The notes under the pieces: model-generated
What the model was told of the DNA's origin: nothing
What the model saw: only the letters and a program-made list of their open reading frames with translations
The model's database searches: none
DNA from: Methylococcales bacterium
GTDB lineage: Bacteria > Pseudomonadota > Gammaproteobacteria > Methylococcales > Methylomonadaceae
Assembly: GCA_028714175.1 (NCBI GenBank)
Contig: JAQTMV010000030.1
Location: forward strand, 1 to 33,268
Reading direction: 5' to 3'
Length of the DNA stretch: 33,268 bases
Shown: piece by piece, positions 1 to 8,562 of the stretch
Layout: the number at the start of each line of letters is the position of its first letter
Position numbering within the stretch: the first letter of the stretch is position 1
Position numbers and translations under genes: made by a program

Positions 1-511
1 TCGTTATGCCAATGAGCTGGTCGAATTTATTCGTCAGGAAACCGGCGATTACTTTCAGATTCATGTTGCCGCCTATCCTGAAGTGCATCCGCAGTCGGCA
101 AGCGGCAATGAAGATTTTAAAAATTTAAAGCGTAAGGTAGAAGCCGGCGCTGATGCGGCGCTTACCCAGTATTTTTATAATGCCGAAGCATATTTTTATT
201 TCCTTGATACTTGCGAAAAAAATGGCATAGATATTCCTATCGTTCCCGGCATTATGCCGATTACGCAATATTCACAACTGTTCCGCTTTTCTGAAATGTG
301 CGGCGCTGATATTCCCCGCTGGATGAGAAAACGCCTGGAAGGCTTTGGTGATGATCGCGCATCAATCCAGGCGTTCGGGTTGGACATGGTTTCAAACCTG
401 TGTCAGCGATTGCTGGACAGTGGCGCGCCCGGACTGCATTTTTACACGATGAATCAGTCCGCACCTACGCTGGCGATTTTGGAAAATTTGCAAATAGGCG
501 TTTCTCGATGA
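1..511 (+). CDS. metF: 5,10-methylenetetrahydrofolate reductase, 3' part (5' end outside window)
   Basis: This is the C-terminal half of MetF, the flavoenzyme that reduces methylene-THF to methyl-THF for methionine synthesis. The open frame enters from the window edge (frame starting at base 2), so the GTG at 83 is internal and not a start. Family signatures are visible: AAYPEVHPQS (residues that line the folate/FAD pocket), the KVEAGADAALTQYFYN stretch, PIVPGIMPI, and the closing GLHFYTMNQS motif. The protein ends at 509-511, about where the family normally ends. It is convergent with the reductase gene that follows, with 62 bases between the stops; I see no convincing hairpin terminator there. 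The identification is firm; the upstream neighbours (often metK/ahcY) cannot be seen. Confidence 0.95.
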   Translation, partial: RYANELVEFIRQETGDYFQIHVAAYPEVHPQSASGNEDFKNLKRKVEAGADAALTQYFYNAEAYFYFLDTCEKNGIDIPIVPGIMPITQYSQLFRFSEMCGADIPRWMRKRLEGFGDDRASIQAFGLDMVSNLCQRLLDSGAPGLHFYTMNQSAPTLAILENLQIGVSR

Positions 512-573
512 TCAGGATGTCGGTTCACCATGGGCAAAGGTAAAAGATCGGATTATTCCTTCTTTCTTCGTCA

Positions 574-2250
574 TCATATATCAAGTTCAAGATCAGATGC
601 GGCAGTACTGCAACAGGCATAGATAAATCCGGCATTTCTGGTTTTGGCATCGATTTCACAAAAAGGGCTAACGTTGACATTTCCTTTACATTTGACCTCG
701 CATTCTCCACACGTGCCGCTACGGCAGCTGTAATCGATTTCAATACCGTGAGCTTCGGCCAGTTCCAGAAGCGTAATATTTTCATCAGTATCGACGGTTT
801 TTCCTGACCGGGTAAAAGTGACTTTGTGCAACGGTCCTTTCAATTGCAAAGATTTGGCTACATCTGCGGATTCTTGTGCAGAGCGGCCTGAACCGTAACT
901 TTCGGTATGAAAGCGTGACATGTCATAATCCATGGCACGCAATAAATTTTTCACATTGTCGGCAAAAGGCTCGGGGCCACATAAAAATATATCGCGTTCA
1001 TGTATATCCGGAACAAACATATTCAGCATATGAACGTTAACCCGCCCGGTAAATCCTGTCCAGAATTCTGTACCATGCCATTTGGATGTTACTGTCACTG
1101 CAACATGGAAACTCCGGCTGCGAGCCGACAGCATTTCAAATTCCTTGCGAAATATAATGTCCGGCGGCGATTTAAATGAGGCCAGTAATTTGACATCGAC
1201 GTTCGAAGCAGTATCCGCAATCCAGCGGCACATGGAAACAATAGGCGTAATACCGCTACCAGCGCCTATAAACAGTATTTTATTGGCGGGATAATTGAAA
1301 CAGGTGAACTTGCCTGCAGGTCCTTTGATGGTTAACAAATCGGCCGATTTGACGTGATCACAAAACCAGTTTGAAACCAGCCCGCCCGGTATCCTTTTGA
1401 TAGTCACTTCCAGCAAATGGGGTCTTGAAGGGCTGGAAGACATGCTATAGGAGCGTCTGACTTCTTGTCCATTGATATTCAGTATAAAGGTAATAAACTG
1501 CCCCGGTTTATAGGAAAACAGTAGTGGTTCCTCACTAATCAGACGAAAGGTCTTGCAATCATGGGTCTCTTCAATAATATCAGCCACTTTCAGGCGAGTG
1601 GTGCCTTCGCTCCAGATGTTTGTCCGGCCCAAATTTTCGGTCAGATTAATCAGCAATGGACTGGGCGGTGGGGGCGGCGCTTTATAGAAAAAATCGGGTA
1701 TATGATTAAGTTCAACGGTTTCAAGAGCGGCATCATCGACAGTGCCGGGAGCATTAGCAATGGAAAATTCCAGTCGATATCCGGGAATATCTATTTGTAT
1801 TCCGTCACGAAGCTGAACCTGTGTCTTGAGCTTCAGTTTTTTGTTTTTAATCAGGGTTCCGATGTTACCATCCAGACTTTCAATATAGTATTTTCCATCC
1901 TTGTTCAGGATAACCGCATGAAGCATCGCCATTTTTTGTGATTCAAGCTGCAAATCGGCATCCGGATGTCGGCCGATAATTGTTTTCCATTTAAGATTCT
2001 GCAGCGGGATTTCATAAACAACCGCTCCTGATTTGTAGACCCGTATTGTGTCGCTAGCGTTTTGTTCTATAGGCCGTCCCTGAAACAATTGTTTCAACCA
2101 AAATTCGCCGGCATCACCGATTTTTTCGGGGTGTTGTGCGGTTACACCATGGCTGGCAGGTCGTAGCGGATGAGCCGACCTGTGATCGGAAAAAAAGGCT
2201 TTTCGCCAAAATGCATTATCATCCTGTTCCAGGTTGTCTTTTTTTATCAT
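574..2250 (-). CDS. FHA - ferredoxin reductase (FAD/NAD(P)H) - [2Fe-2S] ferredoxin fusion protein
   Basis: A 558-residue cytoplasmic electron-transfer protein. Domain order: about 70 residues of leader, an FHA-like domain at about 78-165 (GR at 93-94, HA at 111-112, GT at 131-132), a proline-rich linker (191-198), an FNR-type module with FAD motif RSYS (266-269), NAD(P) motif GAGSGITP (329-336) and CGPEPF (424-429), and a plant-type [2Fe-2S] domain with Cys509-X4-Cys514-X2-Cys517-X29-Cys547. The reductase plus ferredoxin part resembles Hcr/NADH oxidoreductases and the reductase end of oxygenase systems. The FHA fusion is unusual, and the Ser normally preceding HA is Ala108 here, so phosphothreonine binding is doubtful. 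It lies 84 bases downstream of the PNPOx-globin gene on the same strand, so the two are probably co-transcribed. Likely role: passing NAD(P)H electrons to the globin or flavin partner (inference). Confidence 0.88.
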   Translation of the reverse strand: MIKKDNLEQDDNAFWRKAFFSDHRSAHPLRPASHGVTAQHPEKIGDAGEFWLKQLFQGRPIEQNASDTIRVYKSGAVVYEIPLQNLKWKTIIGRHPDADLQLESQKMAMLHAVILNKDGKYYIESLDGNIGTLIKNKKLKLKTQVQLRDGIQIDIPGYRLEFSIANAPGTVDDAALETVELNHIPDFFYKAPPPPPSPLLINLTENLGRTNIWSEGTTRLKVADIIEETHDCKTFRLISEEPLLFSYKPGQFITFILNINGQEVRRSYSMSSSPSRPHLLEVTIKRIPGGLVSNWFCDHVKSADLLTIKGPAGKFTCFNYPANKILFIGAGSGITPIVSMCRWIADTASNVDVKLLASFKSPPDIIFRKEFEMLSARSRSFHVAVTVTSKWHGTEFWTGFTGRVNVHMLNMFVPDIHERDIFLCGPEPFADNVKNLLRAMDYDMSRFHTESYGSGRSAQESADVAKSLQLKGPLHKVTFTRSGKTVDTDENITLLELAEAHGIEIDYSCRSGTCGECEVKCKGNVNVSPFCEIDAKTRNAGFIYACCSTAASDLELDI

Positions 2251-2334
2251 GATCGCATCTTGCTCTTACATCTTGTAACTATATTGACGTCACTAAAAAG
2301 TAATTTTCTATTATACCCGCCACTGTCGATACGC

Positions 2335-3642
2335 TTATCGATTTAATACCGAGTCGCGCGTACTTTCCAGGATTTCCATTATCCCCTGCAGTTCGTTGGC
2401 GGAGATATTTAATTCGGTTGACGTTTCTTTGAAGATCTCAAGGAACCGGTTGAAATGTTTATCGGATAACCCGTATTTTTCAATCAAGGGTTTATGTATA
2501 GCGCGCAGTTCAGCATCGGAATATTGATAAGGACCACCAAAAGCCATCGATAGAAATGATTTTTGCTTCAATCGTAGACTCGCCATATCAGAATCTTCGA
2601 AAAAATGACCGACCAGATCATCCTGCATGACTTTCTGGTAGAACAGGTTTACAACCACCTCCATGGCCTTATCCCCGCCTATCCGGTCATAAAGCGGTAT
2701 ATTCCTCAGTTGAAAATAATCGCCGCCCTTTGCAGCGACATTATCGGTACCCCAATCTATTTTTTTATCCAGTTTTTTCATCAACGGGATATGCTTGGAA
2801 CATTGAATATAGGCCTCTTCAACTTCTATCATCATCCAGCGTTCGGGGCATTTTTTGCCTTCCTGATGGATTTCTTCAATAACATCTTGAGGCAGTTTAT
2901 CGTCATATTGGAGCAGTTCATCGTTAGCGACAATCCTGATTTTACCATTAACATGCAGGCCCACCGTATCCCTGGTAAAATCAATTATCAGCAGTGCGAT
3001 ATGCGGATTTTCAATCATATTGCCGCTATTGGCGAATACGCCGTTGCCCCGGTATTCAGGATACATCAGATATTTATCGCTGAGTACCCGAATAAAGCCG
3101 GGTTTTCCAAATTTTGATGTGCAGTCGCATTCGCCGTTACGGTCGGCTGTGGCGACAAACAGAAATTCCTGACGGGCAATAAATTCCCGCATCTTTGGCG
3201 CCAGGTAATCCAGAACCTGTCTGTCGTAAAAATTCAAGGCTCTGTCTCGTGCGCCCCACTTTTCCTGAAGCAGATGTTCGCCATGGGAGCCCGGTGTAAT
3301 AGTCGGTTTTTCGGGGGTCGTCTGCTCTTCATCCATTGCATAGGGAGCAGAGCCGGTTTGATTGTTCTTTGTAGATGTAACTGCCGATTTATACTGTTCG
3401 GTGTTTGCATCCGCTTTAAGCTTGTCCTTTAAAGAAGCGAATTTTAAGGCGAAGTTTTTTGATCTTGCGGCGGACTTTTCGGGTGTGTCGGGATCATCCG
3501 GGATTGGTTTTTCTTCAGGTACGCCAGCAACAGTTTCTGTCCGAACCTGCTGTTTTTGTTTATGAAAATATTTCCCGGATTTATTACTCCCTTTTTTCCT
3601 GAAACTGAACTTACCCACCACTTTCTTCCTCACTACTCTCAT
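2335..3642 (-). CDS. PNPOx-like split-barrel flavoprotein fused to group 1 truncated hemoglobin
   Basis: A 435-residue fusion. Residues 1-115 are a basic, low-complexity leader (rich in K, R, then P, E, D). Residues about 130-285 form a pyridoxamine-5'-phosphate-oxidase-like split barrel with the motif YPEYRGNGV (194-202) and ENPHIALL (211-218). Residues about 316-415 are a group 1 truncated hemoglobin: FY at 334-335 supplies TyrB10, Gln360 matches GlnE11, FGGPYQYS follows, and His396 in DKHF is the proximal haem ligand. TyrB10/GlnE11 is the pair of the NO-dioxygenating trHbN of mycobacteria. The next gene on the strand is a flavin/[2Fe-2S] reductase, a plausible electron donor. Start: the ATG at 3642 lacks a good Shine-Dalgarno; a GTG about 7-8 codons in (preceded by GAGGAAG) is an alternative. 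NO or O2 chemistry is the likely job, but this is inference. Confidence 0.87.
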   Translation of the reverse strand: MRVVRKKVVGKFSFRKKGSNKSGKYFHKQKQQVRTETVAGVPEEKPIPDDPDTPEKSAARSKNFALKFASLKDKLKADANTEQYKSAVTSTKNNQTGSAPYAMDEEQTTPEKPTITPGSHGEHLLQEKWGARDRALNFYDRQVLDYLAPKMREFIARQEFLFVATADRNGECDCTSKFGKPGFIRVLSDKYLMYPEYRGNGVFANSGNMIENPHIALLIIDFTRDTVGLHVNGKIRIVANDELLQYDDKLPQDVIEEIHQEGKKCPERWMMIEVEEAYIQCSKHIPLMKKLDKKIDWGTDNVAAKGGDYFQLRNIPLYDRIGGDKAMEVVVNLFYQKVMQDDLVGHFFEDSDMASLRLKQKSFLSMAFGGPYQYSDAELRAIHKPLIEKYGLSDKHFNRFLEIFKETSTELNISANELQGIMEILESTRDSVLNR

Positions 3643-3866
3643 TTACAAGGATTACGGATTTTCTTTCCTGCCCGATTATTTTTCTCTGTGTTCTGGTTGT
3701 CTTTGTGGTGAACTGCGATTTTTAAGTTAAAACGTTTGATGAATTGATTTTTCACACACCTTCAATCCCAAAAAAAGAGTTTATGCTTGTATTTTATCGG
3801 GATAAATTATTTAGATCCTCCAATTAATCAGCATGAGTTAAACCGGAATGGATTTTTAACGCTTCG

Positions 3867-4412
3867 TTATTCATACAAACAATCACTCAAATCGGGCGCT
3901 GTAAAGAGTTCTGATCTTTGGAGTTCACCGGTATCCATATTAATCGGTTGCCCGCTTTCGCTCAGGCTTGATATGTTATAGACATGGACGACTTGAAAGG
4001 CTTTATCGAAATCTGCATTGATAAAGCTTCTCGTTAAATGCTCGCATAAACAATAGACTTCCGAATAACTATCAGCGCTGCCTGATGCGCACTCGTTGAT
4101 CTTGTCAGACAAAACACTCATGACAGACAGGACAAATCCATCATGCTGCCATGATACGGGCTGGTTTGAAACATCTGCACCCTGCATGGCAATAGCGCCC
4201 AGGGCATAGTAGGAAAGATCGATCAGTTCAGTTAATATTTCAACCATATCGCCCGCTTTAAGCGCTTTCAATATCTTGCTGCCTTGCTCCATAAGCAAAG
4301 CCTGGCGCATGATAATATCCATATCAGATAGCTGCGCATTTGCACCGTACCTCGCCTGTGGAAATGAAAAAGCATCGTGAAGTTCTCTGACTAATTTCAG
4401 GTGTTTGTTCAT
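3867..4412 (-). CDS. MazG-like all-alpha NTP pyrophosphohydrolase family protein (possibly degenerate)
   Basis: A 181-residue protein. Residues about 30-85 match the helical core of the MazG/HisE-like superfamily: ALLMEQGSKILKALKAGDM followed by EILTELIDLSYYALGAIA, the latter carrying the E-x3-E-L-x-D pattern of metal ligands. The first acidic motif, usually EExxE, is only EQGSK, so metal binding may be weakened. The C-terminal half (about 95-181) has no motif I recognise. A good ribosome site (AGAGGA) precedes the ATG at 4412. It stands alone between rsgA and the globin gene, all on the minus strand, with gaps of 192 and 224 bases. If active it would hydrolyse a nucleoside triphosphate, or a house-cleaning substrate, to the monophosphate. 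Family assignment is moderate; substrate is unknown. Confidence 0.6.
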   Translation of the reverse strand: MNKHLKLVRELHDAFSFPQARYGANAQLSDMDIIMRQALLMEQGSKILKALKAGDMVEILTELIDLSYYALGAIAMQGADVSNQPVSWQHDGFVLSVMSVLSDKINECASGSADSYSEVYCLCEHLTRSFINADFDKAFQVVHVYNISSLSESGQPINMDTGELQRSELFTAPDLSDCLYE

Positions 4413-4604
4413 GACTTTGGTCCTCTATCTGTTAATTGGCGGTTCAATTGATTCAGGTATAGGCTTCTTTTTTCAGCCAGGCTACTGTCGCATGAGCCTT
4501 AAGATATATTTAAATATTGTCCAAACCAGGTTATAAAAGTTCAATATTACCTGCTTTATATTTCAAGCTGTAGAGCACTGGCTGAATTTAAACGCTTTAT
4601 AAGA

Positions 4605-5486
4605 CTACGTCGTGGACAATTTTTCTCTAAGCTTCAAAAACCGCTGGTAACGGGTCATTGAAATCTCGCCATTTTCCGCAGCAGCCCGCACGGCGCACCC
4701 TTTGTCATACAAGTGCCGGCAGTCATTAAACTGACAGTTATCCAGCAGTGGCTGAAACTCCCTGTAGCCATAAGCCAATTGTTGTTCGGAAAGTCCTGCC
4801 AGTCCGAAAATGGCGACGCCCGGACTATCGATTAAATCCCCGCCGTTAGTTAAATGATACAGCGTTGCCGCTGTCGTGGTATGCCGTCCGTGTTTAGAGG
4901 TTGCCGAGATGGTGTTGGTTTTTAGCTCCTTATCGGGAATGATGGCATTGGTTAGCGAGGATTTACCGACACCCGATTGGCCCGCCAGCATACTGACTTG
5001 ATCTTTTAATGCGCGTTTTAATTCATCCAGCCCCGATGCTGTTTTGGCACTGACCCGGTAAAGCGGGTAGCCCAGATTCTGATAATCCAGCAGTTCTTTT
5101 TCGATGCTGTCCGATTGAGCCAGATCGGTTTTATTAAGGACCAGGGTTGCGTCTATATTGTGGCTTTCACTGACGGCCAGGTATTGGTCTATCAGTAAAA
5201 AATCACAATAAGGTTCAATGGCAAAAACGACATAAACGGTATCAATATTGGCGGCAACCGGCCGGGTTTTGCCATTTCTGGAAGGGCGCGCCAATACTGA
5301 ACGCCTCGGTAGTATTTTTTCAATGCGGCCCTGGTCGGGTGCTGATTGTGTCCATAACACCTTATCGCCAACGGCGACGGTTTCCAGCCGCCGCAAAGTT
5401 TGGCAAAGTATGATTTTATTGTTATGTTCAACAGCAATGCCCTGACCTAAATGGGCAATAACAAGTCCTTCCAGTAACACAGTCAT
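4605..5486 (-). CDS. rsgA: Ribosome small-subunit-dependent GTPase RsgA
   Basis: RsgA (YjeQ/EngC) is a circularly permuted GTPase that checks late maturation of the 30S subunit. At 293 residues it has the expected order: N-terminal OB fold (1-75), G4 NKTD at 118-121, G5 SAK at 146-148, G1 GQSGVGKS at 169-176, the GRHTTT switch at 200-205, G3 DSPG at 220-223, and a zinc knuckle Cys251, Cys256, His258, Cys264. It is slightly short at the N-terminus compared with the E. coli protein, which carries an extension. The ATG overlaps the stop of the M48 protease gene by 4 bases (ATGA), implying translational coupling. orn lies just beyond the protease in the opposite direction, recalling the rsgA/orn neighbourhood of enterobacteria. 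Confidence 0.97.
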   Translation of the reverse strand: MTVLLEGLVIAHLGQGIAVEHNNKIILCQTLRRLETVAVGDKVLWTQSAPDQGRIEKILPRRSVLARPSRNGKTRPVAANIDTVYVVFAIEPYCDFLLIDQYLAVSESHNIDATLVLNKTDLAQSDSIEKELLDYQNLGYPLYRVSAKTASGLDELKRALKDQVSMLAGQSGVGKSSLTNAIIPDKELKTNTISATSKHGRHTTTAATLYHLTNGGDLIDSPGVAIFGLAGLSEQQLAYGYREFQPLLDNCQFNDCRHLYDKGCAVRAAAENGEISMTRYQRFLKLREKLSTT

Positions 5487-6733
5487 TCAGCTTTAGATTC
5501 CAGATTCGCAATGCGAATAGCCGCGGGCGGGTGACTGTAATGAAAAGCCGAATACAGCGGATCAGGGGTTAAGGTGTTGGCATTTTCTTCATAAAGCTTA
5601 ACCAGTCCGCTAATCATTTTGCTGGCTTTGGCATTGCTGGCGGCAAAGTCATCGGCTTCAAATTCGAATTTTCGTTGAAAATAGGCACTGACAGGCTGCA
5701 TGAAAAAAGTAAAAGTTGATGAAACCAGCATGAATAATAATAAGGCGGCGGCATTTGATTTTTGTTCAATGGCTAGGCCTAAGCCGGTGTAAAACCAGTC
5801 CTGATCGATTAGCCAGCCCAATACGCCAAAGCCGATCAGGCTCATAATTGCTGTGGCGATCAGCATTTTGATGACATGTTTACATTTAAAATGCCCAAGT
5901 TCATGCGCCAGTACGGCTTCCAGTTCTTCGTCTTCCAGCGAGTTGATCAGGTTGTCGAAAAATACGATGCGTTTGTTGTTGCCAAGGCCGGTGAAGTAGG
6001 CGTTGCCATGACCTGAACGCCTGGAGCCGTCCATAATAAAGATGCCCTGGCTGTTAAAGCCGCAACGCGCAAGCAGTCCTTGAATGCGGTCTTTTAAAGA
6101 ACCCTCTGCCATAGGCGTGAATTTATTAAATAAGGGCGCAATAACGGTCGGATAAAGCCAGCTCATCAGCAAAGAGAAGGCTATTATTATGCCCCAGGCC
6201 CATAACCACCATAGCGGTCCAACGGTATCCATAACCCACAGGATTAATGCCAATAAAGGCAGGCCAATCGCCGCACCCAAGCCCAGGTGCAAGAACTGAT
6301 CCTTGATAAACTGCTTGACGGTACTTTTATTAAAGCCAAATTTTTCTTCAATCACAAAGGTCTGATAAATGCTAACAGGTATTTCTATCACGGTCATTAT
6401 CAGAAAAATAGTGGCTGTTGCTGCCACGCCCGCTAACAGCGGTGATGAGACCACAGATGTCCAGTATTGAAAAGCCATATTGATACCGCCGCCAAGCGTC
6501 AGCAACAATAAAAATACAATACCCAGTCCGCTGTCTATATTACCCAGCTTGATCTTTGCGAGCGTGTAATCAGCGGCTTTTTGGTGGGCTTCCAATGGGA
6601 CCTTGTTTTTGAAGGCGTCAGGCACGGCAAAGCGATGCTCTGCGACATAATCGGCTTGCCGTTTAGCCAGCCAAAATTGTATCGAAGAAGAAATAATCAG
6701 TGCGATTAAAAAGATAATAGTAAAGGTGTTCAT
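5483..6733 (-). CDS. M48 family membrane metalloprotease (Ste24/CAAX-protease-like)
   Basis: A 416-residue integral membrane zinc protease of the M48A (Ste24) type. The N-terminus holds several hydrophobic helices (about 4-22, 68-90, 100-122, 150-170, 175-195). The zinc motif HELGH is at 277-281, the third ligand is probably Glu359 in FEFEADDFA, and two more membrane segments lie at about 290-310 and 328-348. Length and layout fit bacterial Ste24 homologues and not the shorter HtpX. Substrates in bacteria are poorly defined; membrane-protein quality control is the usual suggestion. It is the first gene of a minus-strand pair with rsgA (4-base overlap) and is divergent from orn across an 87-base gap. 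Confidence 0.92.
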   Translation of the reverse strand: MNTFTIIFLIALIISSSIQFWLAKRQADYVAEHRFAVPDAFKNKVPLEAHQKAADYTLAKIKLGNIDSGLGIVFLLLLTLGGGINMAFQYWTSVVSSPLLAGVAATATIFLIMTVIEIPVSIYQTFVIEEKFGFNKSTVKQFIKDQFLHLGLGAAIGLPLLALILWVMDTVGPLWWLWAWGIIIAFSLLMSWLYPTVIAPLFNKFTPMAEGSLKDRIQGLLARCGFNSQGIFIMDGSRRSGHGNAYFTGLGNNKRIVFFDNLINSLEDEELEAVLAHELGHFKCKHVIKMLIATAIMSLIGFGVLGWLIDQDWFYTGLGLAIEQKSNAAALLLFMLVSSTFTFFMQPVSAYFQRKFEFEADDFAASNAKASKMISGLVKLYEENANTLTPDPLYSAFHYSHPPAAIRIANLESKAE

Positions 6734-6758
6734 AAGTCAGCTACATTAAGGTTAAGAG

Positions 6759-6788
6759 TTAGACGTACAGATACGCCAATGCTACACT
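6759..6788 (+). promoter_or_regulatory. Candidate sigma-70 promoter for the orn-crcB-DUF190 operon
   Basis: TTAGAC (6759-6764) is followed after 18 bases by TACACT (6783-6788), in the divergent gap 32 bases before the orn start. This is a motif match only; no start site is known. Confidence 0.4.
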
Positions 6789-6820
6789 AACCGCTACCTT
6801 CAACACAATGGAATCAACAA

Positions 6821-7366
6821 ATGACTCAGGATTCTCAGCATCTTGTCTGGATCGACCTTGAAATGACAGGACTTGACCCGGACACTGATTTAATTATTGA
6901 AATTGCTACGGTTGTTACCGATAAGGATTTAAATATTCTTGCGCAAGGACCTGTCCTTGCAGTGCATCAGTCTGATGCAGCTCTGGCAGCAATGGATGAC
7001 TGGAATCAGAAACATCATGGCCAATCCGGGTTAATCAATCGTGTCAAGGCTTCAACGATTGATGAAGCTGAAGCAGAGCGGCTGACGCTTGAATTTTTAA
7101 AACGATGGGTGCCTGAAAATACGTCACCGATTTGCGGCAACAGTATTGGCCAGGATAGACGCTTTCTTTATCGTTATATGCCCAAGCTGGAAGCGTATTT
7201 TCATTACCGTAATATCGATGTATCGACGCTTAAAGAACTTGCCGCAAGATGGGCGCCCGAAGTGAAAGATGGCTTTAATAAAGAATCAACGCATCAGGCC
7301 CTGGATGATATTATTGAATCGATAGAAGAGCTGCGCTATTACCGGGAACACTTTATCAAGTTCTAG
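6821..7366 (+). CDS. orn: Oligoribonuclease
   Basis: Orn is the DEDDh 3'-5' exoribonuclease that finishes RNA decay by degrading dinucleotides, including pGpG from c-di-GMP breakdown. The 181-residue length is typical. The catalytic set is present: Asp12 and Glu14 in IDLEMTGLD, Asp112 in [11 protein letters not shown], His158 and Asp163 in HQALDD. It is the first gene of a compact plus-strand cluster: the crcB-like ATG follows the stop by 2 bases, so the two are very likely read from one message. The ribosome site is weak (GGAATC). Confidence 0.97.
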   Translation: MTQDSQHLVWIDLEMTGLDPDTDLIIEIATVVTDKDLNILAQGPVLAVHQSDAALAAMDDWNQKHHGQSGLINRVKASTIDEAEAERLTLEFLKRWVPENTSPICGNSIGQDRRFLYRYMPKLEAYFHYRNIDVSTLKELAARWAPEVKDGFNKESTHQALDDIIESIEELRYYREHFIKF

Positions 7367-7368
7367 CC

Positions 7369-8076
7369 ATGAATCAATTGATAGCTGTTGCAATTGGAGG
7401 GGCATTTGGTGCAGTCATACGGTTTTTAGTGTCTACAGGACTTTACCACTGGCTGGGCCGGGGTTTTCCTTATGGCACTTTGGTCGTAAATGTTGTTGGT
7501 TCGTTTTTAATCGGTCTGCTGACCGAAGCACTGATTTTGCAACGTATTGCCATTACCCTGGAATACAGAGCCGCAATCCTGATTGGCTTTATTGGCGCAT
7601 TCACTACCTTTTCCACTTTTTCTTTAGAAACGTTATATCTGATAGAGCAGGGCAGTTTAACCAAAGCGGCTTTAAATATAGCAGTCAGTGTGCTTGGTTG
7701 CTTACTGGCTGTGTGGATCGGCTTGCTGTGCGGGAGAAGTTTATTTTTTTATTCAGAGGGCATTTTTCAATGGTCGGGCGGTGTTATTCCTTACGCCCTG
7801 ATGATAGTCAATGCGATAGTTGCTTTTTTAATCGGCATAATCGCGACTATTTTGTTGCAGAAAGTAGCGCTATCCATGGAATATCGTGCTGCAATTATGC
7901 TGATCATGGTCGGCGCTTATTTAACCTTATCCGGTTTATATTTAATTCTGTTTTTGATAGAGCTTGGGTTTACGTTCGAGACCCACACAAATTTAATGCT
8001 GGGTATTTTTATAGGTAATGGGTTGAGCTGTCTTTTAGTAATTTGGCTGGGTTTATTAGTGGGTAAGCAGATATGA
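7369..8076 (+). CDS. crcB: Tandem CrcB (Fluc) fluoride channel, second half lacking helix 1
   Basis: CrcB/Fluc proteins are fluoride exporters of about 125 residues that work as antiparallel dimers. This one has 235 residues and two homologous halves. Half 1 (1-122) is complete: GGAFGAVIRF in TM1, GTLVVNVVGSFLIGL in TM2 with pore Asn41, GFIGAFTTFSTFS in TM3 with the Phe box at 81/84, then TM4. Half 2 (about 132-235) aligns from the end of TM1 onward: PYALMIVNAIVAFLIG keeps Asn148, EYRAAI is identical in both halves, but the TTFSTFS segment has become LTLSGLY. Half 2 therefore has TM2-4 only, giving seven helices. Losing one helix would flip half 2 and create an inverted pseudo-dimer (inference). 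The gene sits 2 bases after orn and overlaps the DUF190 gene. Confidence 0.9.
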   Translation: MNQLIAVAIGGAFGAVIRFLVSTGLYHWLGRGFPYGTLVVNVVGSFLIGLLTEALILQRIAITLEYRAAILIGFIGAFTTFSTFSLETLYLIEQGSLTKAALNIAVSVLGCLLAVWIGLLCGRSLFFYSEGIFQWSGGVIPYALMIVNAIVAFLIGIIATILLQKVALSMEYRAAIMLIMVGAYLTLSGLYLILFLIELGFTFETHTNLMLGIFIGNGLSCLLVIWLGLLVGKQI

Positions 8077-8093
8077 GTTCAAGAGAGGTAACC

Positions 8094-8390
8094 ATGGCCA
8101 GAATCTATACGCTGGAAGGGCATGACCAGTTAAATCAGGCTTTGGATATTCTGCGCGATGAAGAAATAATTATGGGCGTTACGATTATCCGCGGCATTGC
8201 CGGATTTGGTAAAAACCGCGAGGTACATACCTCCTCCCTGCTTGATTTATCACTGGAATTACCGTTGATTATAGAGTTTTACGATGAGCCTGATAAAGTG
8301 GAAAAGGCCATTCAAACGCTAAAATCCAGAGTCGATTTCAAGCATATCATTACCTGGTCCGCGACGGCTCATATCGACTCAACTGCATAG
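8094..8390 (+). CDS. DUF190 family protein
   Basis: A small (98-residue) protein of the DUF190 family, a PII-like fold often encoded beside crcB and suspected to take part in fluoride resistance. Typical features are the RIYTLEG start, the central VTIIRGIAGFGKNREVHTS stretch, and ELPLIIEFYDEPDKVEKAI. I chose ATG 8094 because AGAGAGGT stands 4-5 bases upstream and the family usually begins a few residues before the RIY strand. An in-frame ATG at 8073, overlapping the crcB stop (ATGA), would add 7 residues (MSSREVT) and is possible by translational coupling. No fluoride riboswitch is apparent before this operon. Confidence 0.88.
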   Translation: MARIYTLEGHDQLNQALDILRDEEIIMGVTIIRGIAGFGKNREVHTSSLLDLSLELPLIIEFYDEPDKVEKAIQTLKSRVDFKHIITWSATAHIDSTA

Positions 8391-8562
8391 TTTGACTTTG
8401 TCAGTTGACAGGATCTGTTTTTTCATGATCGTCATCCGGCATGGATATCCGCTTCCCGGCAGGTATGACAGATTAGAACTTTAATCCGGCAAAACGAACT
8501 GACCCTGTTGACTCGTTGGATACCGGGCAACTTTAGTGATATTTTTAGCGGAAAGGTCATGA

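Noticed and set aside
7300-7368. Fluoride riboswitch before the CrcB gene
   Set aside because: The gene follows orn by only 2 bases and no riboswitch fold is apparent, so none can be supported.
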